DNA of 64,000 nt from Ostrinia nubilalis. Lineage: Eukaryota; Arthropoda; Insecta; Lepidoptera; Crambidae. Shown one piece after another: positions 18,773 through 29,783 of this stretch; the first letter of the stretch is position 1; every line of letters begins with the position of its first letter. The stretch lies in NCBI RefSeq assembly GCF_963855985.1, contig NC_087118.1, positions 11,614,501 to 11,678,500 on the forward strand, in the 5' to 3' direction. Below the pieces are notes generated by a model. That model was given only the letters and a program-made list of their open reading frames with translations. It was not told where the DNA came from and did no database searches. Made by a program: the position numbers and the translations under genes.

Positions 18773-21708
18773 TGGCTAATCCCACCGCTAGGATCAAACC
18801 CCGGTCAATCACCTTAGCTTTTTTCAACGCTAACGGTCTTAGACAGCAGAAGGACGAGGTTACTCAGTTCCTTACCGACCACCAGGTCGACATCTTTCTG
18901 GTTCAAGAGACCCTCCTAACACCCTCTATTCGCAATCCTAGGATAGCGAACTACAATATCATTAGACATGACAGGCCCACACGTGGCGGCGGCACGCTTA
19001 TTTACTATAAGCGTTCTCTGCACTGTGCTTTAGTCGATCCCCCTTCTCTCTCTAACCTAGAAGTCTCACTCTGTCGGCTAGCCATGACTGGACACGAGCC
19101 CATCCTCATCGGCTCGGTTTACCTCTCCCCGAACAAGACTCCCTTAAGGAGCGACTTTGAGGCCCTGTTTGCTATGAATAGTGCAGTCATTCTTGGCGGC
19201 GACTTTAATAGCAAACATACTCATTGGGGTTGCGTAACATCCACTGCCAACGGCATGATGCTAAGCGAACTCTCTGAGGAACTCATTTTTGACATCTTAG
19301 TCCCTATGACGCCCACTCACTACCCTTACAATGTCGAGCATCGGCCCGACATTCTTGACATGGCAATTCTAAAGAATATAGGCCTCCGCCTACACTCTAT
19401 AGAAACCATGCACGCGCTCACTTCTGACCATCGCCCGGTCGTACTCCAACTAGGCTCTCCTGAGTCTACACCCACTATGAAGACAGTTGTGGACTGGGAC
19501 AAACTCAAGGTAAAACTTGGGAACTGTCAGAGCCCACAACTGTCCTCAATCCCCGACGATATAGTTTCGCCTCACGAAACTATTCACGCGATCGATGCCC
19601 TCACTAGTCACATCTCGGTCGCCATCGGCGACTCGTCTAGGCAAGTGCCTGCGATGGCTAACCACCGTCTCAGGCTGCCTGACGACGCACGAGAGCTTTT
19701 GAGGGCAAAGAACGCAGCCACTCGCGATTATGACGCTTATCCAACCGAGGAGAACAGAGTCCGCCTACGTTCCTTACAGCGCGCTGTCAAGGCTCGTATC
19801 GCGGAACTCCGTAACAATCAGTGGGATGATCTACTTAAAGAAATCTCGCCATCGCACAAAGCCTATTGGAAGTTGACGAGAGCCTTTAAGTCCGACACCG
19901 TAGCGTCCACGCCACCGCTTTTACGTCCCGATCAAACGCTTGCGTTTGACGACGACGCCAAAGCCGAATGTCTAGCCGACAGTCTAGAAGCACAGTGCTC
20001 CCCCAGTACCCTCCCAGTAGACTCTGCCCACCTCCGCATGGTGGACAGCGAAGTCGAACGTAGAGCCGCCCTCCCTCCGACCACAACCCTAGACCCGACC
20101 AACGTCGACGAGGTGCGAACGATAATCAAAGGTTTCCGTCCCAACAAAGCCCCCGGCCCGGACCGTATCTCTAATAGAGTCTTACGCGCCCTGCCCGCCC
20201 CCCTAGTATACCTCTTAGTTGCTATTTTCAACGCGGCCATGTCTCACTGCATCTTTCCCGATGCGTGGAAAGAGGCAGAAGTCATTGGCATCCCGAAGCC
20301 CGGTAAGAAACTGGCTGACCCCACAAGCTACAGACCCATCAGTCTCTTAAAGACCATGGGTAAGTTATACGAACGTATAATTGTTTCTCGATTAAGAGAT
20401 TATGTTTTTTCTAATAATCTCTTAATAAACGAACAGTTTGGCTTCCGCGCCTCACATTCCTGCGTACAACAGGTGCACCGCTTAACGGAGCACATACTTA
20501 GCGGCCTCACTGCTAAGCCACCCGTAGGGACAGGAGTGCTATTCTTCGACGTAGCGAAGGCATTCGATAAAGTCTGGCACAATGGCTTGATTTACAAGCT
20601 TTACGAACTCGGTGTGCCGGACAGTCTCGTGCACATCTTACGTGACTTTTTATCGAATCGCACCTTTCGTTACCGAGTAGATGGCTCCCTCTCCTCCCCC
20701 CGCCCAATAAGACCCGGAGTCCCCCAGGGCTCCGTGCTCTCGCCCATCCTCTTTTCATTGTACGTCAATGACATCCCCAAATATCCGAATACGGATTTAG
20801 CCCTCTTTGCGGACGATACCGCACTCTACAAGTCCGGACGTAATCGGAATTACGTCATCTTGGCGCTCCAACGCGCAGTCACACAATTAGGCGAATGGTT
20901 CAGAAAGTGGCGTATCGAGGTAAATCCCGAAAAAAGTGCAGCAGTGTACTTTTCTAGGGCTTTGTCTGCGAAACGTCCTCCGGTTCGCACTCGTCCTAAT
21001 GTCCCCACCCATCTCACCTTATTTGACCAAACTATTCCTTGGAAAAGTGAGGCCAAGTACTTAGGTGTCACCCTCGACCAGAGATTATCGTTCGCTCCGC
21101 ACCTCAGACGCGTCTTGAGCCGTGCGAACCACTACATCCACCGACTCTACCACCTAGTTGGAAGGAAAAGTAAATTGTCACTTAGAAATAAGTTGACAAT
21201 TTACAAAACCTGCATCCGTCCAGTGTTGACTTACGCCAGTCCGGTGTTTGCTCACACTTCCTGCACAGACCTTAAGAAATTCCAGACCCTCCAAAACAAA
21301 TTCTTACGCCGAGCCGCGGATGCCCCGTGGTTCGTGCGTAATACGAATCTCCATAGAGATTTCGAGATCCCATCGATTGATCACTTTATGAAAGAAGCCT
21401 CTCGCCGCTACTTTGATAAAGCGATCAACCACAAGAACCCTCTTATCGTTAGCGCCGCCACGTATATACCCCAGAAAGATGTCGCTGCCCAATACCGACG
21501 ACCTAGGCATGTCCTAGACGACCCGGACGATCCTATTACCGAATTTCTGAACACAGACATCACTGCCTTAAGCACGCCAACTACTCCACAACACAGTAGC
21601 TCGTTACACCGTACTCGCCGGCGAGTACGAGGCCCTGCTTTCCATTTCGGACGGTACAGACATGTACCGGGCCGGTTCTCCCCTATCCGTCCCCCGGACA
21701 CGGCCTGA
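18772..21708 (+). CDS. LINE copy B ORF2: endonuclease-reverse transcriptase, intact
   Basis: 978 residues, start overlapping the ORF1 stop. N-terminal endonuclease of the exonuclease-endonuclease-phosphatase fold: FNANG, QETL, GGDFN and SDHRP (about residues 218-222) supply the metal-binding and catalytic residues. Central reverse transcriptase: KAPGPDRISN, SYRPISLL, FFDVAKAFDKVWH, GVPQGSVLSP and FADDTALY (about residues 679-686). The C-terminal part contains YLGVTLD and later conserved blocks. All motifs are present and no stop interrupts the frame. There is no RNase H domain, as usual for Jockey. Confidence 0.95.
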   Translation: MANPTARIKPRSITLAFFNANGLRQQKDEVTQFLTDHQVDIFLVQETLLTPSIRNPRIANYNIIRHDRPTRGGGTLIYYKRSLHCALVDPPSLSNLEVSLCRLAMTGHEPILIGSVYLSPNKTPLRSDFEALFAMNSAVILGGDFNSKHTHWGCVTSTANGMMLSELSEELIFDILVPMTPTHYPYNVEHRPDILDMAILKNIGLRLHSIETMHALTSDHRPVVLQLGSPESTPTMKTVVDWDKLKVKLGNCQSPQLSSIPDDIVSPHETIHAIDALTSHISVAIGDSSRQVPAMANHRLRLPDDARELLRAKNAATRDYDAYPTEENRVRLRSLQRAVKARIAELRNNQWDDLLKEISPSHKAYWKLTRAFKSDTVASTPPLLRPDQTLAFDDDAKAECLADSLEAQCSPSTLPVDSAHLRMVDSEVERRAALPPTTTLDPTNVDEVRTIIKGFRPNKAPGPDRISNRVLRALPAPLVYLLVAIFNAAMSHCIFPDAWKEAEVIGIPKPGKKLADPTSYRPISLLKTMGKLYERIIVSRLRDYVFSNNLLINEQFGFRASHSCVQQVHRLTEHILSGLTAKPPVGTGVLFFDVAKAFDKVWHNGLIYKLYELGVPDSLVHILRDFLSNRTFRYRVDGSLSSPRPIRPGVPQGSVLSPILFSLYVNDIPKYPNTDLALFADDTALYKSGRNRNYVILALQRAVTQLGEWFRKWRIEVNPEKSAAVYFSRALSAKRPPVRTRPNVPTHLTLFDQTIPWKSEAKYLGVTLDQRLSFAPHLRRVLSRANHYIHRLYHLVGRKSKLSLRNKLTIYKTCIRPVLTYASPVFAHTSCTDLKKFQTLQNKFLRRAADAPWFVRNTNLHRDFEIPSIDHFMKEASRRYFDKAINHKNPLIVSAATYIPQKDVAAQYRRPRHVLDDPDDPITEFLNTDITALSTPTTPQHSSSLHRTRRRVRGPAFHFGRYRHVPGRFSPIRPPDTA

Positions 21709-22200
21709 GCCGAGGTCCGAGCCTACCGTGGCGCCCTCAGGCCGCGTCCGTAGTCCCCTCGATCGGGCCCACTAGAGTGAGCCCGCCGTAGGCTGGACTT
21801 TGGTCCAACACCGCGGTGGGCAACCCTCTAGTTGGGTTCGCCACTGATCGGGCGCCTTATGCGCTCGATACGGCCCGATCGCGAACGTCGGTCGCAGACC
21901 GACGCGGACGAGCCTGGGCTTACAAGCCCACACTCGGCCTCGTCGGCACGCGCACCGACGATCGCCAAACGGCTAGAGTACCTTCTGTACTCGCCACTCT
22001 GCCCGGTGAAGCTGGAAAAGCTCCTCAAGCTACCAGCGCGCGTCCCTTCAAAAAGTCGTGGCATTCTGGCCTTACCCGCCGCTCGGTATTGTTGTCTCGG
22101 TCCTGTGTGTGAGACTGCTCGAATATTATTATTGTTATTATTGTATTCTTACCGAAATACAACAATCTATAGTGTAAAAACTATACATCGTTTTATTTAA

Positions 22201-24007
22201 CTTCCTGGTGAAACATAATGTCCTGCCCGTTCTCCGACATCAGAAGCGGGATAAAGAAGGCCAGCCCACTTCAATTTTTTTTTCTCCTTTCTGTCGTACA
22301 GGCAAAACTCAAGGAACATTATGGCCATGTTTTTAAAATATTTCTAACAACCCTCACGTCAATGTTACTCCGCTAAGTCATTTATCGGCTGTTCTGGAGC
22401 TCTTCAAACACCGAAATGCAGAAATAGAAGGCCCGTGTTATTATTTTTTTTCAATTGACTATCACCATGTTCGAAATCACAGGGATGATTACATTATTTT
22501 GAAATCTATAATCACAGGGATGGCTTTCAGAGTTGTGGCACTTGCATACCTACTATTCATGATGCTTTCTTTATATTTGACTAAAATGCACTTGTACTTT
22601 TTGGCTTTTATCTTTTATTTTCGTTATAGTAGGTTTTATAAGACAAGGTAGTTTTCAGTTGATGAATATTCATGTTTTACCATAATTATGGTTAAAGGTA
22701 GTAGTTTTCAAATTAGTATTACATCCAATCATAAGTGATAATTTAATCTTAACTCAAAACAATTTTTAGTTTGGCTCAGTGGTACAAATAGTATCAAAAA
22801 AAATGCGCCATTATGAACATGCAATAAATTACGTCACGTGCATTATCACGGTTCACCACTGATCTGAATATTATCGTGACGGATGTAAATAGACTGAAAC
22901 TATTAGAATCGCTTAAATAGACTTCCTGAATTCATTATCGGTTTACCTTGTAGTAGGTACTCGTCTAATAGAATACGGGCGGTAGGCTTAAAATAAGATT
23001 TTATCTCGGGAAAGTAGCAGCTTTGCCACTTTACACTTGCTTACCTATTCATGATCAATTGAGAAGAATGCCATAGGGTTTTGTACCAGTCTAAAGTTGA
23101 AGTCGAGGTACATGCTGTTCACAGTAGCGGTGATGATGATTTTTCTGTAATGGGAACTCGAATTTGCTCTTGAGCCGTAAATCGTAGTGTGTAGTCGATG
23201 GGTGATGCACACAGTGTTGTGATATCTAGTACTTAATGGTACAGTTTCAGTAATGGTGATTAGTGTGGGAATGGAGATACTCGAGTGTCCTACGAATTTA
23301 TTAGTGACTAACATTATTGAAGTGTTACATAGCCCTGGCTCCTTCTATGTTCTTAAATGTTAAGTGTCAATTTCAGAAAATACTACATTATTTAATATCC
23401 CATCTCGTTAACTGCAAGCAGTTTTCTCAATTGTTAGGTCGGATCCGGAATATCGTAGCCGTATCCTATTAGAAACCGGTATCTGTTCTGAGTAGTCCCT
23501 GGAAATTAGGTAGTGCGATAGTTCTGGGTGGTGCAGTAGGATCTGGCCGTGTGTAGCTAAGAGTATGAAGTCATTGGTTGACTTAGGCTCCCGAGGTAGG
23601 GTATCAAAATGTGGACCGCAATTGTGATATCTGGGACTCATTCGATTTTTAAAGTAATTTTTGGTAATGATGATGTACCACATGGCCTTAGTGACTTCAA
23701 TGTAGCAATTATTAGGAATTGTGAATAGTAATGATTGGATTTCTAAAAGCTAGGTAGTTTCTAATAGATAGCTATGGTTACTAGTTAGTATCACTAGACA
23801 TCTACTTGGATGGCTTTTATTTTAAAGAGTGGATAGAGTATAGGAAACTAGTTGTAGAAAGAGCATCTAGTAGTACTTAAAGTTAAGTTTCCTCATTTCT
23901 GAAAGCACATAAGTTGCTTGAAATAGAGGACCGTGTCATTTGTTTTTTCTTTTTTTTTCAACTTGGCTACCGCACATTCTATGATGGCATAGCATTTACC
24001 AGCTACT
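22201..24007. other. unit B spacer, first part, no recognised gene
   Basis: Copy of 11261-13067 with single-base differences (for example at 22294 and 23114). No independent coding evidence. Confidence 0.5.
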
Positions 24008-24830
24008 TTCGATTTGCTTCGTGACACCAAATTACAAAATGTAGTCTTGGGAATCACTTTAGACTCTAAACTTCAGTGGGGTCCTCATGTTGAAACCTTG
24101 TCAACAAGGCTCAGTTCAGCTGCTTTTGCAGTGAGAAAGATAAGGCAATTAACTGACATTGAAAAGGCAAGGCTAGTTTATTTGTCATACGGCATATTGT
24201 TGTGGGGCTCAGCTGCGGACATTGAAACTGTGTTTGTTCTGCAGAAGAGAGCAGTGCGGGCCATATAACCTTGGACCCCGATTTTCCTTGAGAGAATTCT
24301 TTAAGGAGATTAATATACTGACAGTAGCTTCACAGTTTTGGGTTGACACTGTGTAGGTTTGTTGTCGACACGAAAAGAAGAAGAAGTAGCTTCACAGTTC
24401 ATTTATGAAAACCTTTTATATGTTCGCAAAAATATAGAGCAATTTACTAGAAAGAGTGATTTACACAAGTTCAATACAAGAAACAAAAATAATTACCACA
24501 AACTGTTGTAGAATTGCCATGCATAAATTTAAAGCACATATCAAAAGCACCTTAATGTCATAGGGCTACTATAAAGTTGATGATTATATAAAAGATAAAA
24601 ATGTTTGGAATGTTTAACTACCTAGCTCGCATCAATACTTATGACTATAATTTGTATATTTTAAAGACTGTAAAACCTTGAAAAGGAGGCTGACAATAGT
24701 GACTGAGTTTCTTGCGCTGCTTCTTCTCAGCACTGGCCCATTTATTGTCCCGAAGCAGTGGTAGGGTTAATATTGGGACGTGTAAAAGCGCTTTTTAAAA
24801 GCCTATTTGCAAAAATAAATGAATTTAGTA
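24008..24830 (+). pseudogene. LINE reverse-transcriptase C-terminal fragment plus 3' UTR, unit B
   Basis: Duplicate of the remnant in unit A (13068-13890), with the same open stretch (24014-24268) and the same frame breaks. The shared lesions show that it decayed before the unit was duplicated. Confidence 0.8.
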
Positions 24831-25711
24831 CCGACCGAGTAGTAAATACCGAGTATCACATAATAAAATAATAAATAAAATCATTTATTTGCAGGAACAT
24901 GCTTACAGATTGGTGTTAATTTAGTTAATTCCAGCATATTCTGTCGCATGCGACGTGTAAAAGTTCATGTTCTTATAGTTTTATTTTTTATTTAATTTTT
25001 CTTTATTCAGAAAACCACGGCTCTTATACATAACAGCATCATAATAGTAATACAAAAGTTATGTAAATCATTATTGCTACATTTAGTTTTAGACTCAAAA
25101 TACTCGTAGTTGTTTTTCATATACCATGACAGTAACAATACAATAAATGTCAGGATACAAAATTTGAATTGCAAATGTAAAAAAAAAAAAAAAACTTTTA
25201 AATTAATTGTAAATGTCAAATTAAGTTTCATTACCGATGTCACATCATTCTATTATTTAAAAAGTCATTCACTGTATAATACATTTTAATTAACAAAAAG
25301 TAAAAAACTGTACTTGTATTTGTATACAATGTAATAGTCTCATACGTTGGTAATTTAATTCAAATGTAATAAAGCACAGTTATAGAGCTTTGCGGGGCAA
25401 TACCTTTAAAACCTTGACAGTAGTCTGAAAATACCTTATCACGTCAAACTGATGTTGATTATTGCTGAAGGGGTCTCACCTGCTCTATTGGGTGACGATC
25501 TGGGCTAGCATGGGAGAGCTGTGAGGGTCTTATCTACCATTGTGGATAATGATCCCGCACAATGTATTTTGTTAGTGGAATAAGTGACTTATGACTTATA
25601 CAAGACTCATGACTTGCGACTATGACCGGTAGAGTTGTGGGGGTCTTATCTACCATTGTGGATAATGATTACCACACGACACACGACTTGCGTATGACTT
25701 ATGACTATGAT
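24831..25711. other. unit B spacer, second part, no recognised gene
   Basis: Duplicate of 13891-14770. The poly-A run near 25180 is one base longer than in unit A, which opens a 78-codon minus-strand frame (25007-25243). I regard that frame as chance. Confidence 0.5.
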
Positions 25712-26215
25712 TAGGCTCCTGTGTGGAGCGCTCCTGTGTGGAGCGGGGCCCCTGTGTGGGGCGGGGCTCCTGTGTGGGGCGCTCCTGTGTGGAGGTGACT
25801 TATGACTATGATTAGGCTCCTGTGTGGAGCGCTCCTGTGTGGAGCGGGGCTCCTGTGTGGGGCGGGGCTCCTGTGTGGGGCGCTCCTGTGTGGAGGTGAC
25901 TTATGACTATGATTAGGCTCCTGTGTGGAGCGCTCCTGTGTGGAGCGCTCCTGTGTGGAGCGCTCCTGTGTGGAGCGGGGCTCCTGTGTGGGGCGGGGCT
26001 CCTGTGTGGGGCGCTCCTGTGTGGAGGTGACTTATGACTGTAACTGGCTCCTGTGTGGAGGTGACTTATGACTGCGACTGGCTCCTATGTGGAGATGACT
26101 TATGACTATGACGGGCTCCCGTGTGGAGCGGAGCTCCTGTGTGGGGCGGAGGCTCCTGTGTGGAGCGGGGGGCTCCTGTGTGGAGCGGAGGCTCCCTTGT
26201 AGAGCGGAGGCTGCC
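25712..26215 (+). repeat. GC-rich minisatellite, unit B
   Basis: Same array as in unit A but with 34 extra bases in the third block, where the 15-bp unit GCTCCTGTGTGGAGC is repeated four times in succession. Confidence 0.9.
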
Positions 26216-26365
26216 TTGGGTGGCGGTGGCTGCCTCGGGTAACACCGGGTTGGGCAACCTGCGCTAGGTATTCGGTAACTTGTGTCAATTTTGTGTATAG
26301 AAGATATAAAATACAATTTTAGTTTTATTGAAGAATTTCCTTTGTGTTGATCATTTATAAGATCT

Positions 26366-26545
26366 TCGAGTAGTATGAAATCTTTGAGTAGTATGAACCA
26401 TTTGAGTAGTATGAACCATTTGAGTAGTATGAACCATTTGAGTAGTATGAACCATTTGAGTAGTATGAACCATTTGAGTAGTATGAACCATTTGAGTAGT
26501 ATGAACCCTTTGAGTAGTATGTACCCTTTGAGTAGTATGAACCCT
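26366..26545 (+). repeat. 18-bp tandem repeat, 10 copies, unit B
   Basis: Same consensus as in unit A, with two more of the central units ending in ACCAT (six instead of four). This shows copy-number change after duplication. Confidence 0.95.
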
Positions 26546-26630
26546 TTGAGTAAGTAGTATAAAAACTCTGAGTAGAAAGTACCCTCATTTTTGAAGTCAG
26601 GTTTGGCCGAGCAATATAATCCATAAATGG

Positions 26631-27153
26631 CAATGCCAGATTTTGTATGGAAAGTGGCGTCTTTTTTTTTTCGCGCGGCCATCGACCAAACTTTGTTTTT
26701 TGATTACAAAATAGTGTAATAAACTAAACTTACTATGGCATGTATACCTCTAAACTCAGTCTGAACTGAGTTACGAGCATTAGAAGTTTGATGATTTTCA
26801 TACAAGATTTGCTTTTTGTGCGCAAGTTTTGTAAAAAATTGCAACAAAATATTGCGCTATTTTTTTATTGAGCTGATTCTGCTCCATACTGATGTCTGGA
26901 GCCTTTAATGGATGATATTGTTTGTTTACACATACAATCTCACTATTTTGTTGCAATTTCTTACAAAACTTTGCGCGCAAAAAGCAAATCTAGTATGAAA
27001 ATCGTCAAACTTCTAATGCTCGTAACTCAGTTCAGACTGAGTTTAGAGGTATACATGTCATAGTAAGTTTGGTTTATTACACTATTTTGTAATCAAAAAA
27101 CAAAGTTTGGTCAATGGCCGCGCGAAAAAAAAAGACGCCAATTTCCGGCATTG
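26631..27153. mobile_element. palindromic MITE, unit B copy
   Basis: Duplicate of 15620-16142, same length (523 bp) and same altered left end, with a few substitutions (for example near 26835). Confidence 0.85.
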
Positions 27154-28181
27154 TCTTTTTATCTCATTTGCAGATGATTCTCAAGAGTACTCATCACCCG
27201 AGGACGTGTGAAGCGTCAGGAAGGCCGTGTCGTAGAATATTTATTGTCATGTAATTACTTAGTAATCATTTTAATAAAAATAAAACCAAATAATAATAAC
27301 AACATTAATTTTAAATGTAATAAATTATAATTTGATTTATTGTAAATGTCTAGTTATGCTATAAAATAGTTTGCAGTAAGTAAAAGGAGTTGTATTGACC
27401 GTACCGAGACAGGTCGGGCGCTACCTGCTAGCCGGTTTGGGTGGGGATGGCTGTATAAAAGAACGAGCACGACCGTAGTCGTGGCATCACACTCGCTTCG
27501 CATCGCTCGCACGGTACGGACGTGCGCTCCGCCTCGCCCGCCCGCTCGCATGCGCTGCGCTCCGAGTTCCTCGAGCTTATCGCCTTCGCTCTGCGAGTCT
27601 TGTTTCTGTGGTGTTTTGTCACAATTACGTGGCTTGTCCGCGGCTACGCTTGGGATACCTAACGGTGATAACGAACAAGCGTAGTTAAACGCCTTTCTAA
27701 AGGCGGTTCGGTTCGATTGGGAGCGACCGACAGTGCCTTTTTCAAGGCGCTGAAATTTCCTGCCGCCGCCGGTATATTAGGCTGTGAACCTTGGCCTCCT
27801 GGAAGGCACGTTTGAGAGGGTGAGGCGTTCCTCCTCGCCCTTGAGACACTCGGTTTCACAGTCTTTTCACTGCCGGGCGTGACCCCCCCTACCCCTCCCT
27901 ATTTTCCATCCCTGAAGGAGCGTATCCCTGGTTGTTTTTGCAACCGGGGCCCTCCTGAAGGACTGCTAGGAGTAGGTACTCACCCTACGTCGCGGCGTTG
28001 CTACGTTGCGGCGTAGTTACATTGGTTAGGGCACACTTTTCCCACTCACCCCGCACGGTTTACACCGACTGTGCGGGACTTACACACCGCTATAACCACC
28101 GAGTTTCTTGCCGGCTCTTCTCGGTGGTTGCGACTTGCGAACCGGCGTAGATTCACGCGTCGCGAATCTCAACTCCATGCC

Positions 28182-29783
28182 ATGGACACGGAGGAACTCC
28201 TAAATTTCCTCCGGGCCACTCACCCGGAGGTCCTCTCCGGGTTTAAAGCCCACATACGGGCAAAGACCCTCGCAAGCTCCATCCATGAGGAGCCTGCTTC
28301 CCCATCATGTCCCGAGGACGCCATGTGCGATCCTAACTCGGCCCCGCTACCAATTCCGCTCACTAACGAGCACTCTCTTACCATAGAGCACCAATCCCAT
28401 GCTCCCAGTAGGGACATGGAATGTGACTATGTCTCAGACGCCGATGACAGTAGCTTCACCACTGTCAGTCGTTCAAAGAGGACCCGCAAATCCGCGGCCT
28501 CTCCCCCTCCTTCCCCCCCTGCGAAGGCGCTGAAGGCCAACTCGGGCCTCTCTCAGCCCTCGCAATCCTCCCAACCCTCCGGCTCGCAGTCGAGCACTGG
28601 GCGGACTGCCAGAGTCCCCCCAGTCTTTGTCCAGGACAAGGCGTCTTGGAACAAGATTTCCGGCGCGCTCAAGGAGCGCCACATCAACTTCTCGCACGCT
28701 AAGTCGTGCAATGTAGGCATTAAGGTGTCTTTGTCCACCTCGGACGAGCACCGAGCCCTAACACGCTTCCTTGATGAAAACCGTATCGGTTATCATACTT
28801 TCCCCCGCGAGGAGGAAAGGGAGCTGCGGGTTGTTATCCGTGGCATTCCCAAGGAGCTAGACTCCGCCTCCATCTTGGCCGACCTCAAGGCCCAAAACTT
28901 CCCCGTCAAACAGGTTCATCGTCTGTACAGGACTCGTACACGTGAACCTTTTGACCTTGTCCAAGTAGTCTTAGACTATTCCGACGAAGCGAAATCGATT
29001 TTCAACTTGAAATCGGTTTGCTTCATCTCCGGGCTCAAAGTTGAGCCACCCCGAAAGCGCGGCGCTCCCGGCCAGTGCCACCGCTGTCAACATTACGGGC
29101 ACGCTACCCGTAATTGTCACGCCCGTCCTAGGTGCGTTAAGTGCCTAGGCGATCACGGCACAGCCGACTGTGTCCGTGACAAGGCCACAGCCACCGAACC
29201 ACCGAGCTGCATACTGTGTGGTAGCCAGGGTCATCCTGCGAATTATCGCGGTTGTCCCCGGGCCCCACGCACTCAGCCGCGTGCCCCCATCCCCTCTGCC
29301 CCAAGGCAGATCAATGCTACTCGCAACTTTGCGGTAGCAAGTGAGGCTCCTAGCCTCCGTCCCAATAGGCCCAATGCTTGGGCTAGGCCTCTGGCCTACA
29401 CCCAGGCAGCCAGCCTTACTCCCGCACCCGCCCAAACAGCTGTGGCCCCACCCGCGCCCCAGCAGGCTCCTCAACCCCACCCAGCCCCTAAGGCTACGCC
29501 AAAGGCACCTACCCATCAGGCGCCTAGCCCTAGTCCCCCTGCCCCTAAGGCACCGGCCCACAAAGTCCCGGCCCCTCAGGCCAAGCCCCAGCCTACACAT
29601 TCACCTGCGGCTGACATTAAATTGGTCAGAGACTTCTTTGGCCAAATTAATGTCGGCGAGATGTTTGTGATCGCCGCAAAACTGCGCGCGACTAATGGCG
29701 AAGGCAACATCATGGATAGGTTATCTATCCTCGCCGAACACGTAGACTTTTGCTACGCTATCTCTTCTTTCCACGCTCCGTAA
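28182..29783 (+). CDS. LINE copy C ORF1: gag-like protein, open but diverged
   Basis: 533-residue frame with the same start, zinc knuckles and stop/start overlap (TAATG) as copy B. Amino-acid changes against A and B cluster after the first zinc knuckle (for example HATRNC instead of HAARNC, and several in the Pro/Ala-rich tail), while the N-terminal half is like copy B. It remains open, but it is coupled to a broken ORF2. Confidence 0.85.
   Translation: MDTEELLNFLRATHPEVLSGFKAHIRAKTLASSIHEEPASPSCPEDAMCDPNSAPLPIPLTNEHSLTIEHQSHAPSRDMECDYVSDADDSSFTTVSRSKRTRKSAASPPPSPPAKALKANSGLSQPSQSSQPSGSQSSTGRTARVPPVFVQDKASWNKISGALKERHINFSHAKSCNVGIKVSLSTSDEHRALTRFLDENRIGYHTFPREEERELRVVIRGIPKELDSASILADLKAQNFPVKQVHRLYRTRTREPFDLVQVVLDYSDEAKSIFNLKSVCFISGLKVEPPRKRGAPGQCHRCQHYGHATRNCHARPRCVKCLGDHGTADCVRDKATATEPPSCILCGSQGHPANYRGCPRAPRTQPRAPIPSAPRQINATRNFAVASEAPSLRPNRPNAWARPLAYTQAASLTPAPAQTAVAPPAPQQAPQPHPAPKATPKAPTHQAPSPSPPAPKAPAHKVPAPQAKPQPTHSPAADIKLVRDFFGQINVGEMFVIAAKLRATNGEGNIMDRLSILAEHVDFCYAISSFHAP

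Larger units (their letters stand above)
16217..22200 (+). mobile_element. Jockey-clade LINE copy B, full length with both ORFs intact
   Basis: Same architecture as copy A but uninterrupted: 5' region 16217-17170, ORF1 17171-18772, ORF2 18772-21708, 3' UTR to about 22200. It is the only copy in the window with both proteins complete, so it is the best candidate for an active source element. Its inferred chimeric origin does not affect the reading frames. Confidence 0.88.
16217..27227 (+). repeat. tandem unit B (11,011 bp)
   Basis: Head-to-tail copy of unit A without the fold-back insertion. Apart from a few substitutions, its spacer differs from unit A by +34 bp in the GC-rich minisatellite, +36 bp in the 18-bp array and +1 bp in a poly-A run, which together account for the 71-bp length difference. 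The LINE part is C-like upstream and A-like downstream (see findings). Confidence 0.92.

Noticed and set aside
2584..27227. Tandem units as pure assembly duplication
   Set aside because: Cannot be excluded without reads, but the A-only insertion, array differences, and the chimeric pattern of B make real duplication likelier than a haplotype artefact.
2584..27227. Rolling-circle (Helitron) origin of the tandem units
   Set aside because: No 5' TC / 3' CTRR ends with terminal hairpin were found at the unit joints, and the LINE-mediated exchange explains the flanks.
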